This document shows, piece by piece, positions 17,592 to 26,123 of a stretch of 64,000 nt of DNA. The translations under genes and the position numbers were made by a program. Each line of letters starts with the position of its first letter. Positions within the stretch are counted from its first letter, which is position 1. The notes beneath the pieces are model-generated. The model ran no database searches and was not told where the DNA came from. It saw nothing but the letters and a program-made list of their open reading frames with translations. The DNA comes from Pseudomonas fluorescens (GTDB taxonomy: Bacteria > Pseudomonadota > Gammaproteobacteria > Pseudomonadales > Pseudomonadaceae): the NCBI RefSeq assembly GCF_900636825.1, contig NZ_LR134318.1:3071501-3135500 (forward strand), in the 5' to 3' direction.

Positions 17592-17934
17592 GGATCACTT
17601 CCTGAAAAAAGGATAGCTCGAGCGCAGTGGTGTTTAACAAGTCACAGTGAATCCCAGGCACCCTCGATCATGGCGGCGAAGATACACGACGACAATGCGA
17701 TTTTACTCACACCGCCTGTCCGTATCGTGAAACCATGCAGCCGCGCCTTGAACTGATGCCCCTTGCCCTCGGTCGAACGACCACGGCGGCGGGTCAGTGC
17801 TTACTGCCTCTGTGCCTTGAAAGGATCAAGACACACGCCAAGATGCCTTCCTCTGACGCACGTCGAGCATCTCGCAACCTGGAGCAATCCTGTCCATTCC
17901 TCAGCGCGACACTACGTCCAGGAAGCACGTCCAC
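17592..17934. other. 343-bp intergenic region
   Basis: Lies between the outward-facing starts of the second NodD-like regulator and the RsbQ-like hydrolase, so it must hold both promoters. I see no clear palindrome or box. Short frames in it (for example 17735-17938) have no recognisable features. Confidence 0.6.
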
Positions 17935-18750
17935 ATGAGTATCGAACAACGTAATAATGTGAAAGTCATGGGTAGCGGATCCGCCACCCTGATTTTTTCC
18001 CACGGCTTTGGTTGTGATCAGGCCATGTGGCGTTATCTCGTCGATCACTTCGCGGCGCAATTCAGAGTCGTGATTTATGACCTGGTCGGCGCCGGCCAAT
18101 CCGATCTGCGCGCCTATGATCGCGAGAAGTATGCGTCCCTTAAGGGTTACGCTGCAGACCTCAATGAAATCATCGACCACTACGCAGTTGGCCCGGTGAT
18201 TCTGGTCAGTCACTCCGTCAGCGCGATGATTGCCACCATCGCTGACCGACTCGTGCCCGACCGGATCGCAGCGCACGTCATGGTCGGGCCGTCGCCTTGC
18301 TACATCGACTCGGGCGACTACGTGGGCGGCTTCAAACTCGAGGATATTCATTCGCTACTCGAAACCCTTGAGAGCAATTACCTTGGCTGGTCGAGCACCA
18401 TGGCCCCGATGATCATGGGCGACTCAGGCCAACCGGCGCAAAAGGAAGAACTCACCAACAGCTTCTGCCGCACCGACCCCGACATTGCCAAACAATTTGC
18501 CAGGGTGACGTTTCTGTCGGACAACCGTGACGACCTGATCGGTCTGACCACGCCGGTGCTGATCCTGCAGTCCACCGAAGACTTCATCGCGCCAGTCGAA
18601 GTCGGCGAGTACCTGCACAGCGTGCTGCCCAACAGCACGTTTTGCCTGGTGGACAACATCGGCCACTGCCCGCACATGAGCGCGCCGAGTGCCTGTTCCG
18701 AGGTGATGGACACTTATCTGTCGTCGTGGGTCGCCGTCGATGCCAGCTGA
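17935..18750 (+). CDS. RsbQ/KAI2-like alpha/beta hydrolase
   Basis: 271 aa, the length of RsbQ. The sequence follows RsbQ of Bacillus closely as I recall it (SHGFGCDQAMW, YDLVGAGQSDLRAYD, HVMVGPSPCY, CRTDPDIAKQFA, GHCPHMS). Triad: S94 (in VSHSVSA), D216 (in STEDF) and H244 (in NIGHC). The usual GxSxG elbow is SxSxS here. RsbQ-type proteins bind a small hydrophobic signal and activate a PAS-containing partner; KAI2 and D14 of plants are relatives. ATG at 17935 has an AGGAAG site. The stop overlaps the start of the PAS kinase by 11 nt, pointing to a sensor pair. Confidence 0.9.
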   Translation: MSIEQRNNVKVMGSGSATLIFSHGFGCDQAMWRYLVDHFAAQFRVVIYDLVGAGQSDLRAYDREKYASLKGYAADLNEIIDHYAVGPVILVSHSVSAMIATIADRLVPDRIAAHVMVGPSPCYIDSGDYVGGFKLEDIHSLLETLESNYLGWSSTMAPMIMGDSGQPAQKEELTNSFCRTDPDIAKQFARVTFLSDNRDDLIGLTTPVLILQSTEDFIAPVEVGEYLHSVLPNSTFCLVDNIGHCPHMSAPSACSEVMDTYLSSWVAVDAS

Positions 18751-19924
18751 GCCACCGGCACTGCCCGATTGGCGGACCTTGCTCGACAGCGCGCCGTGCG
18801 GGTTGGTCACGACCAAAGAAGACGGGACGATTCTCTACAGCAATCAAATGCTCAGCGACTGGGTTGGCATTGAACGCGGCGCGTTGATCGGTCGCCGTTT
18901 CCAGGAGCTGCTGACGATTGGTGGACGCATTTTTCACCAAACGCACTGGGCGCCTCTGATGCGCATGCAAGGATCTGTGGCAGAGGTCAAGCTGGACCTG
19001 ATGCAACAAGATCGGCGCGTTATCACCGTGCTGCTCAATGGCGTGCGGCGTGAGTACCCCACCGGCGTCATCTATGAACTGGCGCTGTTCAGCATCATTG
19101 ACCGGGACAAATACGAGCGCGAACTGCTCAGTTCGCGAAAGACTGCAGAGAACCTGCTGCGGGAAAAGGTCGAAATCGAAGCCGCGCTCAGGCTCGCTCA
19201 GGCAGAACTGAATGACGCCTACGAAGGGGCTCAGCGCCGCGCCTCGTTTGCCGAACAGATGGTGACGATTGTCAGTCATGACCTGAAAAATCCGCTGACG
19301 GTGATTCGTTTGGCCTCCGATGCCTTGAATCGGGGCGAGCGCAACGCCAAAGAGGCGAAACTGCTGCATCACATCACTCACTCGGCGCACCGTGCCGAGC
19401 GCATGATCGTCGACCTGCTGGACCTGGCCCTGGTCAGAGCCGGCAAAGGCATTGCGCTGTCCAGATCATCGACCGATCTGCATCGGTTGGTCCTGCACAG
19501 CGTTGAAGAACTGCGCGTGACCTACCCCCATGTCACCCTCAATCATGAAAGCGCTGGAGTCGGTCATGCCTATCTGGATGGCGATCGAGTCCAACAGGTG
19601 ATTGGCAATCTGGTGTCCAACGCTGTCGCTTACGGCGACTTGCAACAGCCGGTCACCGTTGCTTCGCTAATCGGCGACGATGAGATGGTGGTCTCGGTGA
19701 ACAATTTCGGCGAGGTAATTGCCGCTGAATCCATGGCTGCACTGTTTGAACCGATGAACAGAGGCACGGATGTGGAGATTGGCGGGCGCAGTGTCGGGCT
19801 TGGGCTGTTTATCGTTCGTGAGATTGCGCGAGCCCACGGCGGTCGGGTGGCGGTGACGTCAGATCGAGCGACCGGTACGACCTTCAGCATCCATATCCCT
19901 GCCGCCGAATACCCTGTCGCCTAG
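18740..19924 (+). CDS. PAS-domain sensor histidine kinase
   Basis: 394 aa, no TM segments. PAS domain about 10-120 (LDSAPCGLVTTKEDGTILYSN), coiled coil about 122-168, HisKA with phospho-acceptor H180 in IVSHDLKNPL, and HATPase with the N box QVIGNLVSNAVAYG and G box VGLGLFIVREIARAHGG. It probably takes the place of RsbP (a PAS phosphatase) as partner of the RsbQ-like hydrolase encoded by the overlapping upstream gene. No response regulator is adjacent, so it is an orphan kinase. Confidence 0.9.
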   Translation: MPAEPPALPDWRTLLDSAPCGLVTTKEDGTILYSNQMLSDWVGIERGALIGRRFQELLTIGGRIFHQTHWAPLMRMQGSVAEVKLDLMQQDRRVITVLLNGVRREYPTGVIYELALFSIIDRDKYERELLSSRKTAENLLREKVEIEAALRLAQAELNDAYEGAQRRASFAEQMVTIVSHDLKNPLTVIRLASDALNRGERNAKEAKLLHHITHSAHRAERMIVDLLDLALVRAGKGIALSRSSTDLHRLVLHSVEELRVTYPHVTLNHESAGVGHAYLDGDRVQQVIGNLVSNAVAYGDLQQPVTVASLIGDDEMVVSVNNFGEVIAAESMAALFEPMNRGTDVEIGGRSVGLGLFIVREIARAHGGRVAVTSDRATGTTFSIHIPAAEYPVA

Positions 19925-19987
19925 AGTCATCAACGCTCTCGGGAATGAGTGACATCAATCGCGCGGGGCTCAGCAAAGAACCGACGC

Positions 19988-20079
19988 CCCCTGTAGGAGC
20001 TGCCGAAGGCTGCGATCTTTTGATTTTTGTTTTTAAAAGCAGATCAAAAGATCGCAGCCTTCGGCAGCTCCTACAGGGG
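19988..20079. repeat. REP pair (REPIN-like), near-perfect hairpin
   Basis: Two facing arms of about 37 bp, beginning CCCTGTAGGAGCTGCCGAAG and running to the GCGATCTTTTGAT core, separated by an AT-rich spacer. Same arms as the element at 54699. It follows the kinase gene stop and can act as a transcript hairpin. Confidence 0.9.
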
Positions 20080-20140
20080 TGATATCACAAGCGTTCGCAG
20101 AATCAGGCAAGCATTCAACAGGAATGCACTAGGGAACGGG

Positions 20141-20169
20141 CAGATCGACCGGGAGAATGTGTCGATCTG
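20141..20169. promoter_or_regulatory. Inverted repeat upstream of the MFS gene
   Basis: Perfect 9-bp arms CAGATCGAC and GTCGATCTG separated by 11 bp, ending 74 bp before the MFS start. A TetR- or LysR-type operator is plausible; no regulator gene is adjacent. Confidence 0.45.
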
Positions 20170-20243
20170 TTACCGGGAGCCAATGCCAATCGCATGAAAC
20201 TCCGCGCCCTACCCCTTTACGTTTTTGCACCACAGGTATTGCC

Positions 20244-21440
20244 ATGACTGTTCCATCTTCAGAAAAACGCGGCTGGAGTGCCGTGCTCGCCATGTCGTTG
20301 GCGGCATTCGCTCTGGTCGCTTCAGAATTCATGCCGGTCAGCCTGCTCACGCCGATTGCCGCCGACCTGCATATCACCGAAGGCCAGGCGGGCCAGGGTA
20401 TTTCGGTGTCCGGCGCGTTTGCATTGATCACCAGCCTGGTCATTGCATCGGTTGCCGCTCGCGTCGAGCGCAAGAAATTGCTGCTGGGCCTGACCTTGCT
20501 GATGATTGTCTCAGGGACGGTCGTGGCGATCGCACCGGGTTATCCGTCCTTCATGCTCGGACGCGCCTTGATCGGCGTAGCCATCGGCGGTTTCTGGTCA
20601 TTATCGGCGGCGACCGCAATGCGTCTGGTGCCGCCTGCAAAAGTCTCCCGGGCGATGGCCATCGTCAACGGCGGTAACGCATTGGCAACGGTGATTGCCG
20701 CTCCGGCGGGCAGTTTTCTCGGCTCGCTGATTGGCTGGCGCGGCGCGTTTTTCTGCGTGGTACCGGTCGCGGTGCTGGCTGCACTGTGGTTGCTGATCAG
20801 TCTTCCGTCGTTCAAACCTGAACGCAACGCGGGCAACAACAACGCCCTGCGCCTGATGCGCCAGCCAGCGGTGGCGCTGGGCATGGTCGCCGTCAGCGTA
20901 TTTTTCATGGGGCAGTTCATGCTGTTTACCTACCTGCGGCCGTTTCTCGAAATCGTCACCGGGGTGAGTGTTTCGACCCTGTCGTTGATGCTGCTGGGGT
21001 TGGGCGTTGCCGGGTTTGTCGGCACCTTCCTGATCGAACGCTTCATGGGCAAAGGCCTTTATCGCACCCTGACGGTGATCCCGCTGATCATGGCCTGCAT
21101 CGCGTTGGCGCTGGTCAACTTTGGCCAATCGCCGATGCTGACCGCCGTGTTGCTCGCCGGCTGGGGACTGGTCGCGACGGCCGCGCCGGTCGGCTGGTGG
21201 ACATGGCTGGCGCAAACGCTGCCGGATGATGCCGAAGCCGGTGGCGGCATGCTCGTCGCCATCGTGCAACTGGCCATCGCCGGCGGCGCGGTGGTCGGCG
21301 GCCTGGCGTTCGATCTGAGCGGTTACAAAGCCACCTTCGAGCTGAGCGCCGGCGTGTTGGTTGTGGCCTCTGGCCTGGCGTGGCTGGCGGGACGCGGTGC
21401 AACTGAAGTGCATTTGAGCGAGTCGGGTGCGGCGGCTTGA
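20244..21440 (+). CDS. MFS exporter, NepI/DHA1-like
   Basis: 398 aa with 12 predicted TMs. Motifs resemble NepI (purine ribonucleoside exporter) and sugar-efflux MFS proteins: EFMPVSLLTPIA near TM1, GRALIGVAIGGFWSLSAATAMRLVPP in TM4, and a late PVGWWTWLAQTLPDDAE. ATG at 20244 (MTVPSSEKRGW) is preferred over an upstream frame that crosses the operator. It stands alone on this strand between the REP pair and the convergent thiolase gene. Confidence 0.8.
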   Translation: MTVPSSEKRGWSAVLAMSLAAFALVASEFMPVSLLTPIAADLHITEGQAGQGISVSGAFALITSLVIASVAARVERKKLLLGLTLLMIVSGTVVAIAPGYPSFMLGRALIGVAIGGFWSLSAATAMRLVPPAKVSRAMAIVNGGNALATVIAAPAGSFLGSLIGWRGAFFCVVPVAVLAALWLLISLPSFKPERNAGNNNALRLMRQPAVALGMVAVSVFFMGQFMLFTYLRPFLEIVTGVSVSTLSLMLLGLGVAGFVGTFLIERFMGKGLYRTLTVIPLIMACIALALVNFGQSPMLTAVLLAGWGLVATAAPVGWWTWLAQTLPDDAEAGGGMLVAIVQLAIAGGAVVGGLAFDLSGYKATFELSAGVLVVASGLAWLAGRGATEVHLSESGAAA

Positions 21441-21502
21441 GGCGATCCGATAGCCTGACTATTGCGCGGGGTTCGAAGCCGAATCGACCGCCTGCTATTG
21501 CA

Positions 21503-22687
21503 TCACAACACCTCGAACAACCCCGCCGCGCCCATTCCACCGCCGACGCACATGGTCACAACGACGAACTTCACCCCGCGTCGTTTTCCTTCCAGCAACG
21601 CGTGCCCAACCATGCGCGCTCCGCTCATGCCGTAGGGATGCCCGATCGAGATAGCGCCGCCGTTGACGTTCAGCTTCGCCGGATCGATCCCAAGCCGCGA
21701 CGCGCAGTACAGCACTTGGCAAGCGAACGCTTCGTTAAGCTCCCACAAGCCGATATCGTCGACCGTCAAACCGTGCTGACGCAGCAATTTGGGCACCGCC
21801 AACACCGGTCCGATGCCCATTTCTTCCGGCGCCAGCCCGGCGACCGCAATGCCGCGATAAAGTCCTAACGGCGCGCTTCGCAAACGCGCCGCCAAGCCAC
21901 CTTCGAGCAATACGCACGCACTGGCGCCGTCAGACAATTGGCTGGCATTGCCGGCGGTGACACAGCCGCCTTCGATCACTGGCTTGAGGCCTTGCAGATC
22001 CGCCAAAACGGTAGCGGGCCGATTGCCCTCATCCTGGGTGAGCGTGACCTGCACGTGGCTGACCGCACCGTCCTCCGGGTTTACGATCTTCTTGCGTGCT
22101 GTGACCGCAACGATTTCATCGGCAAACAGGCCGGCGGTCTGGGCCGCCGCGGTGCGCTGCTGAGACTGCAACGCATAGGCGTCTTGCGCCTCGCGACTGA
22201 TGCCGTAGCGCGCGGCCACTCGCTCGGCGGTTTGCAACATCGGCATGTAGGCATGCTCGTTCATGCGCAGCACAGCGGCGTCGTATGCCTCGCTCGCTAG
22301 GCGATTGTGAGTCGATTGCACAAGACTGATCTGCTCCTGACCGGCGCCGATGGTCACCTGCATGCCGTCCACGATGATTTGCTTGGCGGCGATGGCAACT
22401 GCCATGAGGCCTGATGCGCATTGGCGGTCGACGGTCTGCCCACTCACCGACACCGGCAGACCGGCCGCCAGCGCCGACAGACGCGCGGGGTTGATCGCTG
22501 CAGTGCCGCTTTGCATGGCCGTGCCCAGCACCAGGTCTTCAATCTGGTCCGGCTCGATGCCGGCACGTTCGACTGCTGCGCGAATGGCGATTGCCGTCAT
22601 GCTGGGCGTCTTGAAATCATTGAACGCGCCGCGCATGGCCTTGGCAATCGGCGTGCGAGCGGTGGAAACAATCACAGCATCTTTCAT
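21503..22687 (-). CDS. Acetyl-CoA acyltransferase (thiolase)
   Basis: 394 aa. Thiolase catalytic residues are present: C90 in DRQCASGL, His in [10 protein letters not shown] (about 345) and the second Cys in CVGGGMG (about 380). It would carry out the last beta-oxidation step, releasing acetyl-CoA. Last gene of a leftward operon running from the 3-hydroxyacyl-CoA dehydrogenase; 11 nt separate it from the thioesterase. Confidence 0.92.
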   Translation of the reverse strand: MKDAVIVSTARTPIAKAMRGAFNDFKTPSMTAIAIRAAVERAGIEPDQIEDLVLGTAMQSGTAAINPARLSALAAGLPVSVSGQTVDRQCASGLMAVAIAAKQIIVDGMQVTIGAGQEQISLVQSTHNRLASEAYDAAVLRMNEHAYMPMLQTAERVAARYGISREAQDAYALQSQQRTAAAQTAGLFADEIVAVTARKKIVNPEDGAVSHVQVTLTQDEGNRPATVLADLQGLKPVIEGGCVTAGNASQLSDGASACVLLEGGLAARLRSAPLGLYRGIAVAGLAPEEMGIGPVLAVPKLLRQHGLTVDDIGLWELNEAFACQVLYCASRLGIDPAKLNVNGGAISIGHPYGMSGARMVGHALLEGKRRGVKFVVVTMCVGGGMGAAGLFEVL

Positions 22688-22698
22688 GGTTCAAGATC

Positions 22699-23148
22699 CT
22701 AGGTCGTGGAAGCGGACAAGTTGCAGATCAGTTTCCCTAACGCCACGCGCAACCGTTCGGGAATCGGTACCGGGCAGCGTTCGATCCGATCGACAAAAAC
22801 ATGCACGAAACGCCCGGTGGCGCTGGCCAGTGGCTGCCCTTCGCGAAACACCGCAAGTTGATAATGCACGGAGCTGCGGCCCAATTTGCTTACCGCGAGT
22901 GCGACCTCGATGCGCTCTGGAAAAGCGACCGGAGCGTGGTAATCGCAGCTGGAGCTGACCACCAGCCCGATTACCGGACCGTCATGGATATCCAGCCCGC
23001 CCTCCCCGATCAATACGTTGTTCACGGCACTGTCAAAAAAACTGTAATAGACGACGTTGTTCACGTGCCCATACACATCGTTGTCGTGCCAACGGGTCGT
23101 GATCGAGGTGAAGTGTGAGTAGTTGGCGCGCTCTCGGATGTCGGTCAT
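22699..23148 (-). CDS. Acyl-CoA thioesterase, 4HBT hot-dog fold
   Basis: 149 aa. The 4-hydroxybenzoyl-CoA thioesterase motif is seen as RWHDNDVYGHVNNVVYY (about 19-35), with the catalytic aspartate before YGHVNN. It hydrolyses a CoA thioester, perhaps to recycle CoA or release an end product. ATG at 23148 overlaps the stop of the alcohol dehydrogenase (TGATG); a TTG one codon earlier is possible. Confidence 0.88.
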   Translation of the reverse strand: MTDIRERANYSHFTSITTRWHDNDVYGHVNNVVYYSFFDSAVNNVLIGEGGLDIHDGPVIGLVVSSSCDYHAPVAFPERIEVALAVSKLGRSSVHYQLAVFREGQPLASATGRFVHVFVDRIERCPVPIPERLRVALGKLICNLSASTT

Positions 23149-24311
23149 CAATAGGCCGCCTCATAGATTGCCAGCGCATCGGCTTCGCTGACGGCGCGCG
23201 GGTTGTTCACCAGCAGCCGCTGTTGTTGCATCGCATCTTTGGCCAGTTGGCCCAGGCTTTCTCTGGGCACGCCGGCATCGCGCAGCGTGTCCGGCAATCC
23301 GCAACGGGCGCCCACTTGCGCCAACTCGCAAACAAATTGCTCGCTGCGGCTCTCGCGATCGCCGGCCTGCAGTCTTGCTCCCAGCAAGGGCGAAGCCAGT
23401 TCGGCGTAGTCGGTCAACGCATCTGGCAGGTTGAAGCGCATTACATGAGGCAGCACCAGCGCATTCGCCAGGCCATGGGGAATGTGAAAATGTCCACCCA
23501 GCGGATACGCCAGCGCATGCACCGCCGCCACTGGCGCGTTGGCAAATGCCTGACCGGCGAGGCACGCCCCGAGCAGCATTGCCTGCCGCGCGGGTAGATT
23601 GCCGCCGTTGTATACAGCCTGATCAAGATTGTCAGCCAACAGCCGCAGCGCCTCTCGCGCCAACAGGCTCGACAGCGGATTACGCTTGAGTTTGCTGGTG
23701 TAGGCCTCGATCGCATGCACCATGGCATCGATGCCCGTGGCTGCCGTGACGGCCGGCGGCAGACCTAGCGTACAAACCGCGTCGAGGACGGCAAGATCCG
23801 GCAGCAGCAATGGCGAGACGATCCCCATTTTGGTGGTCTCACCGGTTGTCACAATCGCGATGGGTGTCACCTCCGAGCCGGTCCCGGCGGTGGTCGGCAC
23901 CTGGATCAGCGGCAGGCGCGGCCCCTTGGCCTTGTCGATACCGTACAACTCGGTAATCGGCTGGCCGCATCCGGGATGTGCGAGCAGAGCGACCAGTTTG
24001 GCCACGTCCATGGAACTGCCACCGCCGAAGCCGACGATCATGTCGGCACCAATATGCCGTGCGCGGTCCACGGCGGCGAGCACACAGTTCTGGCTCGGAT
24101 CCGCCGTCACGTCACTGAAGATCGCCAAACCAACTTTGGCGAGGGTGAAACCGGGCAAGACGTCATCAAGCATGCCAAGTCGGGCGATGCCGGGGTCGGT
24201 GATGATCAGGATGCGTCGCGCACCACGCTCGCGGCACAGGCTCGCGAGACGTTGCGCCGCGCCGCTTTCGCAAAGAATCTGCGCAGTTGTGGCAAAGCTG
24301 AAAGGCTGCAT
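23148..24311 (-). CDS. Iron-containing alcohol dehydrogenase
   Basis: 387 aa group III alcohol dehydrogenase. NAD-binding GFGGGSSMDVAKL (about 94-106), PTTAGTGSEVTPIAIV (about 139-154), and metal ligands in GIDAMVHAIEAY, HALAYPLGGHFHIPHG. It converts an alcohol to an aldehyde or the reverse. It sits inside the beta-oxidation operon, between the acyl-CoA dehydrogenase (36 nt gap) and the thioesterase (overlap). Substrate unknown. Confidence 0.9.
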   Translation of the reverse strand: MQPFSFATTAQILCESGAAQRLASLCRERGARRILIITDPGIARLGMLDDVLPGFTLAKVGLAIFSDVTADPSQNCVLAAVDRARHIGADMIVGFGGGSSMDVAKLVALLAHPGCGQPITELYGIDKAKGPRLPLIQVPTTAGTGSEVTPIAIVTTGETTKMGIVSPLLLPDLAVLDAVCTLGLPPAVTAATGIDAMVHAIEAYTSKLKRNPLSSLLAREALRLLADNLDQAVYNGGNLPARQAMLLGACLAGQAFANAPVAAVHALAYPLGGHFHIPHGLANALVLPHVMRFNLPDALTDYAELASPLLGARLQAGDRESRSEQFVCELAQVGARCGLPDTLRDAGVPRESLGQLAKDAMQQQRLLVNNPRAVSEADALAIYEAAY

Positions 24312-24347
24312 GTCAGCGACTCCCTGTTCTTGGTAATACGTCTGCGG

Positions 24348-26123
24348 TCAGCAACTGAAGTCACTCGCCGCCATCGCCATCAAGCAGCTCGCACCGCCCA
24401 GCAGCGCTTCCCGGTGCGCACTTGCACGGGGCAATACGCGGCGCCAGTAAAAGTCAGCGGTATGCAGCTTGGCCTGATAAAAAGCCTCATCGTCGGTACT
24501 TGCGGCCAGCGCTTCATGGGCGCGCACGGCTGCCTGCATCCATAAACCGGCCAGCAGGACGTAGGCCGAGTACGCGAGGAAATCCACGGAAACCGCGCCG
24601 ATCTCCTGCGGATCGCGCTGGCAGGCCTCGATAACGCTAACGCTCAGCGCTCGCCATTCTTCGAGGCGCTGACTGATCGCTGCGGCCATTTCGTTCAATG
24701 ATGGGTAAGCGCCGGCGGTGTCTGCGTGCTGTACCAATTCGTTGATCAGTGCGTGCAATTCGGCGCCGCCATCGCTGATCAATTTACGCCGGATCAGGTC
24801 CAGTGCCTGGATACCATTGGTGCCTTCATAGAGCTGGGTAATGCGACTGTCACGCATCAGTTGTTCCATGCCCCATTCGCGAATGTAGCCATGCCCGCCA
24901 AACAGTTGCACGCCGAGGCTGGCGACTTCCTGGCCGACATCGGTGAAAAACCCTTTGACGATAGGGATCAGAAGCGCGGCGCGGCGCATGGCGGCTCGAC
25001 GAACGTCGGGGTCTGCTGCTGCGTGTTCCAGATCGAGTTGTCGCGCGGTATACGCACCCAACATCCGGCAACCTTCAGTGAGGGCCTTTTGGGTCAGCAA
25101 CATGCGCCGCACATCGGGATGAACGATGATCGGGTCGGCAGCCTTTTCCGGCGCCACCGCGCCGGCCAGCGAACGCGACTGCAAACGTTCGCGGGCGTAA
25201 GCCAGGCCCCCTTGAAAAGCCGCTTCCGCAATGCCCAGGCCCTGCAAACCGACCTGGAATCGCGCGTCGTTCATCATGGTGAACATGCACGCCAGGCCTT
25301 GATTCGGCTCGCCGACCAACCAGCCCTGAGCACCGTCGAAATTCATGACGCAAGTCGAAGCACCCTTGATGCCCATCTTGTGCTCCAGGGCGCCGCAGCT
25401 CAGCGTGTTGCGCTGGCCGTCGGGGAGGATTTTGGGTACCAGAAACAGGCTGATGCCCTTCACGCCCACCGGTGCATCGGGAAGACGCGCGAGCACCAGA
25501 TGAATAATGTTGTCGGTCAGATCGTGCTCACCGCCGCTGATGAAAATCTTGCTGCCATCGATGCGATAGCCACCATCGGCCTGGGGCTGCGCGCGGGTGC
25601 GCAGTAGCGCCAGGTCGGTGCCGGCCTGTGGCTCGGTCAGGCACATGGTGCCGGTCCATTCGCCGCTGACCATTTTGCCCAGCCAGGCATGCTTGAGGGC
25701 GTCACTGCCATGGCAATGCACGGCCAGCACCGCGCCTTCGGTCAGGCCGGAATAAATCCGGAACGACAGCGAGGCCGCCATCAGCATTTCATGCACGCAG
25801 GCCGAGACCATTTGCGGCAATCCCTGGCCACCGTACTCTGTCGGCCCGCTCATGCTTGCCCAACCATTGTCGACGTACTGGTGATAGGCATCGCGGAACC
25901 CGTCGGGCGTGCGGACGTCAGTGCCGATCATTTGACAGCCTTGCTCGTCGCTGTTGCGGTTGAGTGGTGCAATGACTTGGCCGGTAAAACGTCCGGCCTC
26001 TTCAAGAATGCCGTCAAGCGTGTCGCGGTCGAGCTCCACGCCCAGCTGTTCGCAGTGGCCCACTACGTCGAACAACTCGTGCAATACGAAACGCATATCG
26101 CGCAAAGGGGCTTGATAATTCAT
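24348..26123 (-). CDS. Acyl-CoA dehydrogenase, long (DmdC/FadE-like)
   Basis: 591 aa, the long form with an extra N-terminal segment and a C-terminal helical domain, as in 3-methylthiopropanoyl-CoA dehydrogenase (DmdC) relatives. FAD-binding CLTEPQAGTDLALLRTRA (about 171-188) and the catalytic glutamate in QLYEGTNGIQALD (about 435-447). It introduces the double bond in an acyl-CoA. ATG at 26123 overlaps the upstream 3-hydroxyacyl-CoA dehydrogenase stop by 4 nt. Confidence 0.9.
   Translation of the reverse strand: MNYQAPLRDMRFVLHELFDVVGHCEQLGVELDRDTLDGILEEAGRFTGQVIAPLNRNSDEQGCQMIGTDVRTPDGFRDAYHQYVDNGWASMSGPTEYGGQGLPQMVSACVHEMLMAASLSFRIYSGLTEGAVLAVHCHGSDALKHAWLGKMVSGEWTGTMCLTEPQAGTDLALLRTRAQPQADGGYRIDGSKIFISGGEHDLTDNIIHLVLARLPDAPVGVKGISLFLVPKILPDGQRNTLSCGALEHKMGIKGASTCVMNFDGAQGWLVGEPNQGLACMFTMMNDARFQVGLQGLGIAEAAFQGGLAYARERLQSRSLAGAVAPEKAADPIIVHPDVRRMLLTQKALTEGCRMLGAYTARQLDLEHAAADPDVRRAAMRRAALLIPIVKGFFTDVGQEVASLGVQLFGGHGYIREWGMEQLMRDSRITQLYEGTNGIQALDLIRRKLISDGGAELHALINELVQHADTAGAYPSLNEMAAAISQRLEEWRALSVSVIEACQRDPQEIGAVSVDFLAYSAYVLLAGLWMQAAVRAHEALAASTDDEAFYQAKLHTADFYWRRVLPRASAHREALLGGASCLMAMAASDFSC

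Larger units (their letters stand above)
19925..20243. other. 319-bp intergenic region with a REP pair and operator
   Basis: Contains the near-perfect REP pair at 19988-20079, then a 9-bp inverted repeat at 20141-20169 in front of the MFS gene. No coding sequence is seen. Confidence 0.6.

Noticed and set aside
17735..17938. 67-residue frame upstream of the RsbQ-like gene
   Set aside because: Composition looks non-coding, and it overlaps the ribosome site of a well-supported gene.
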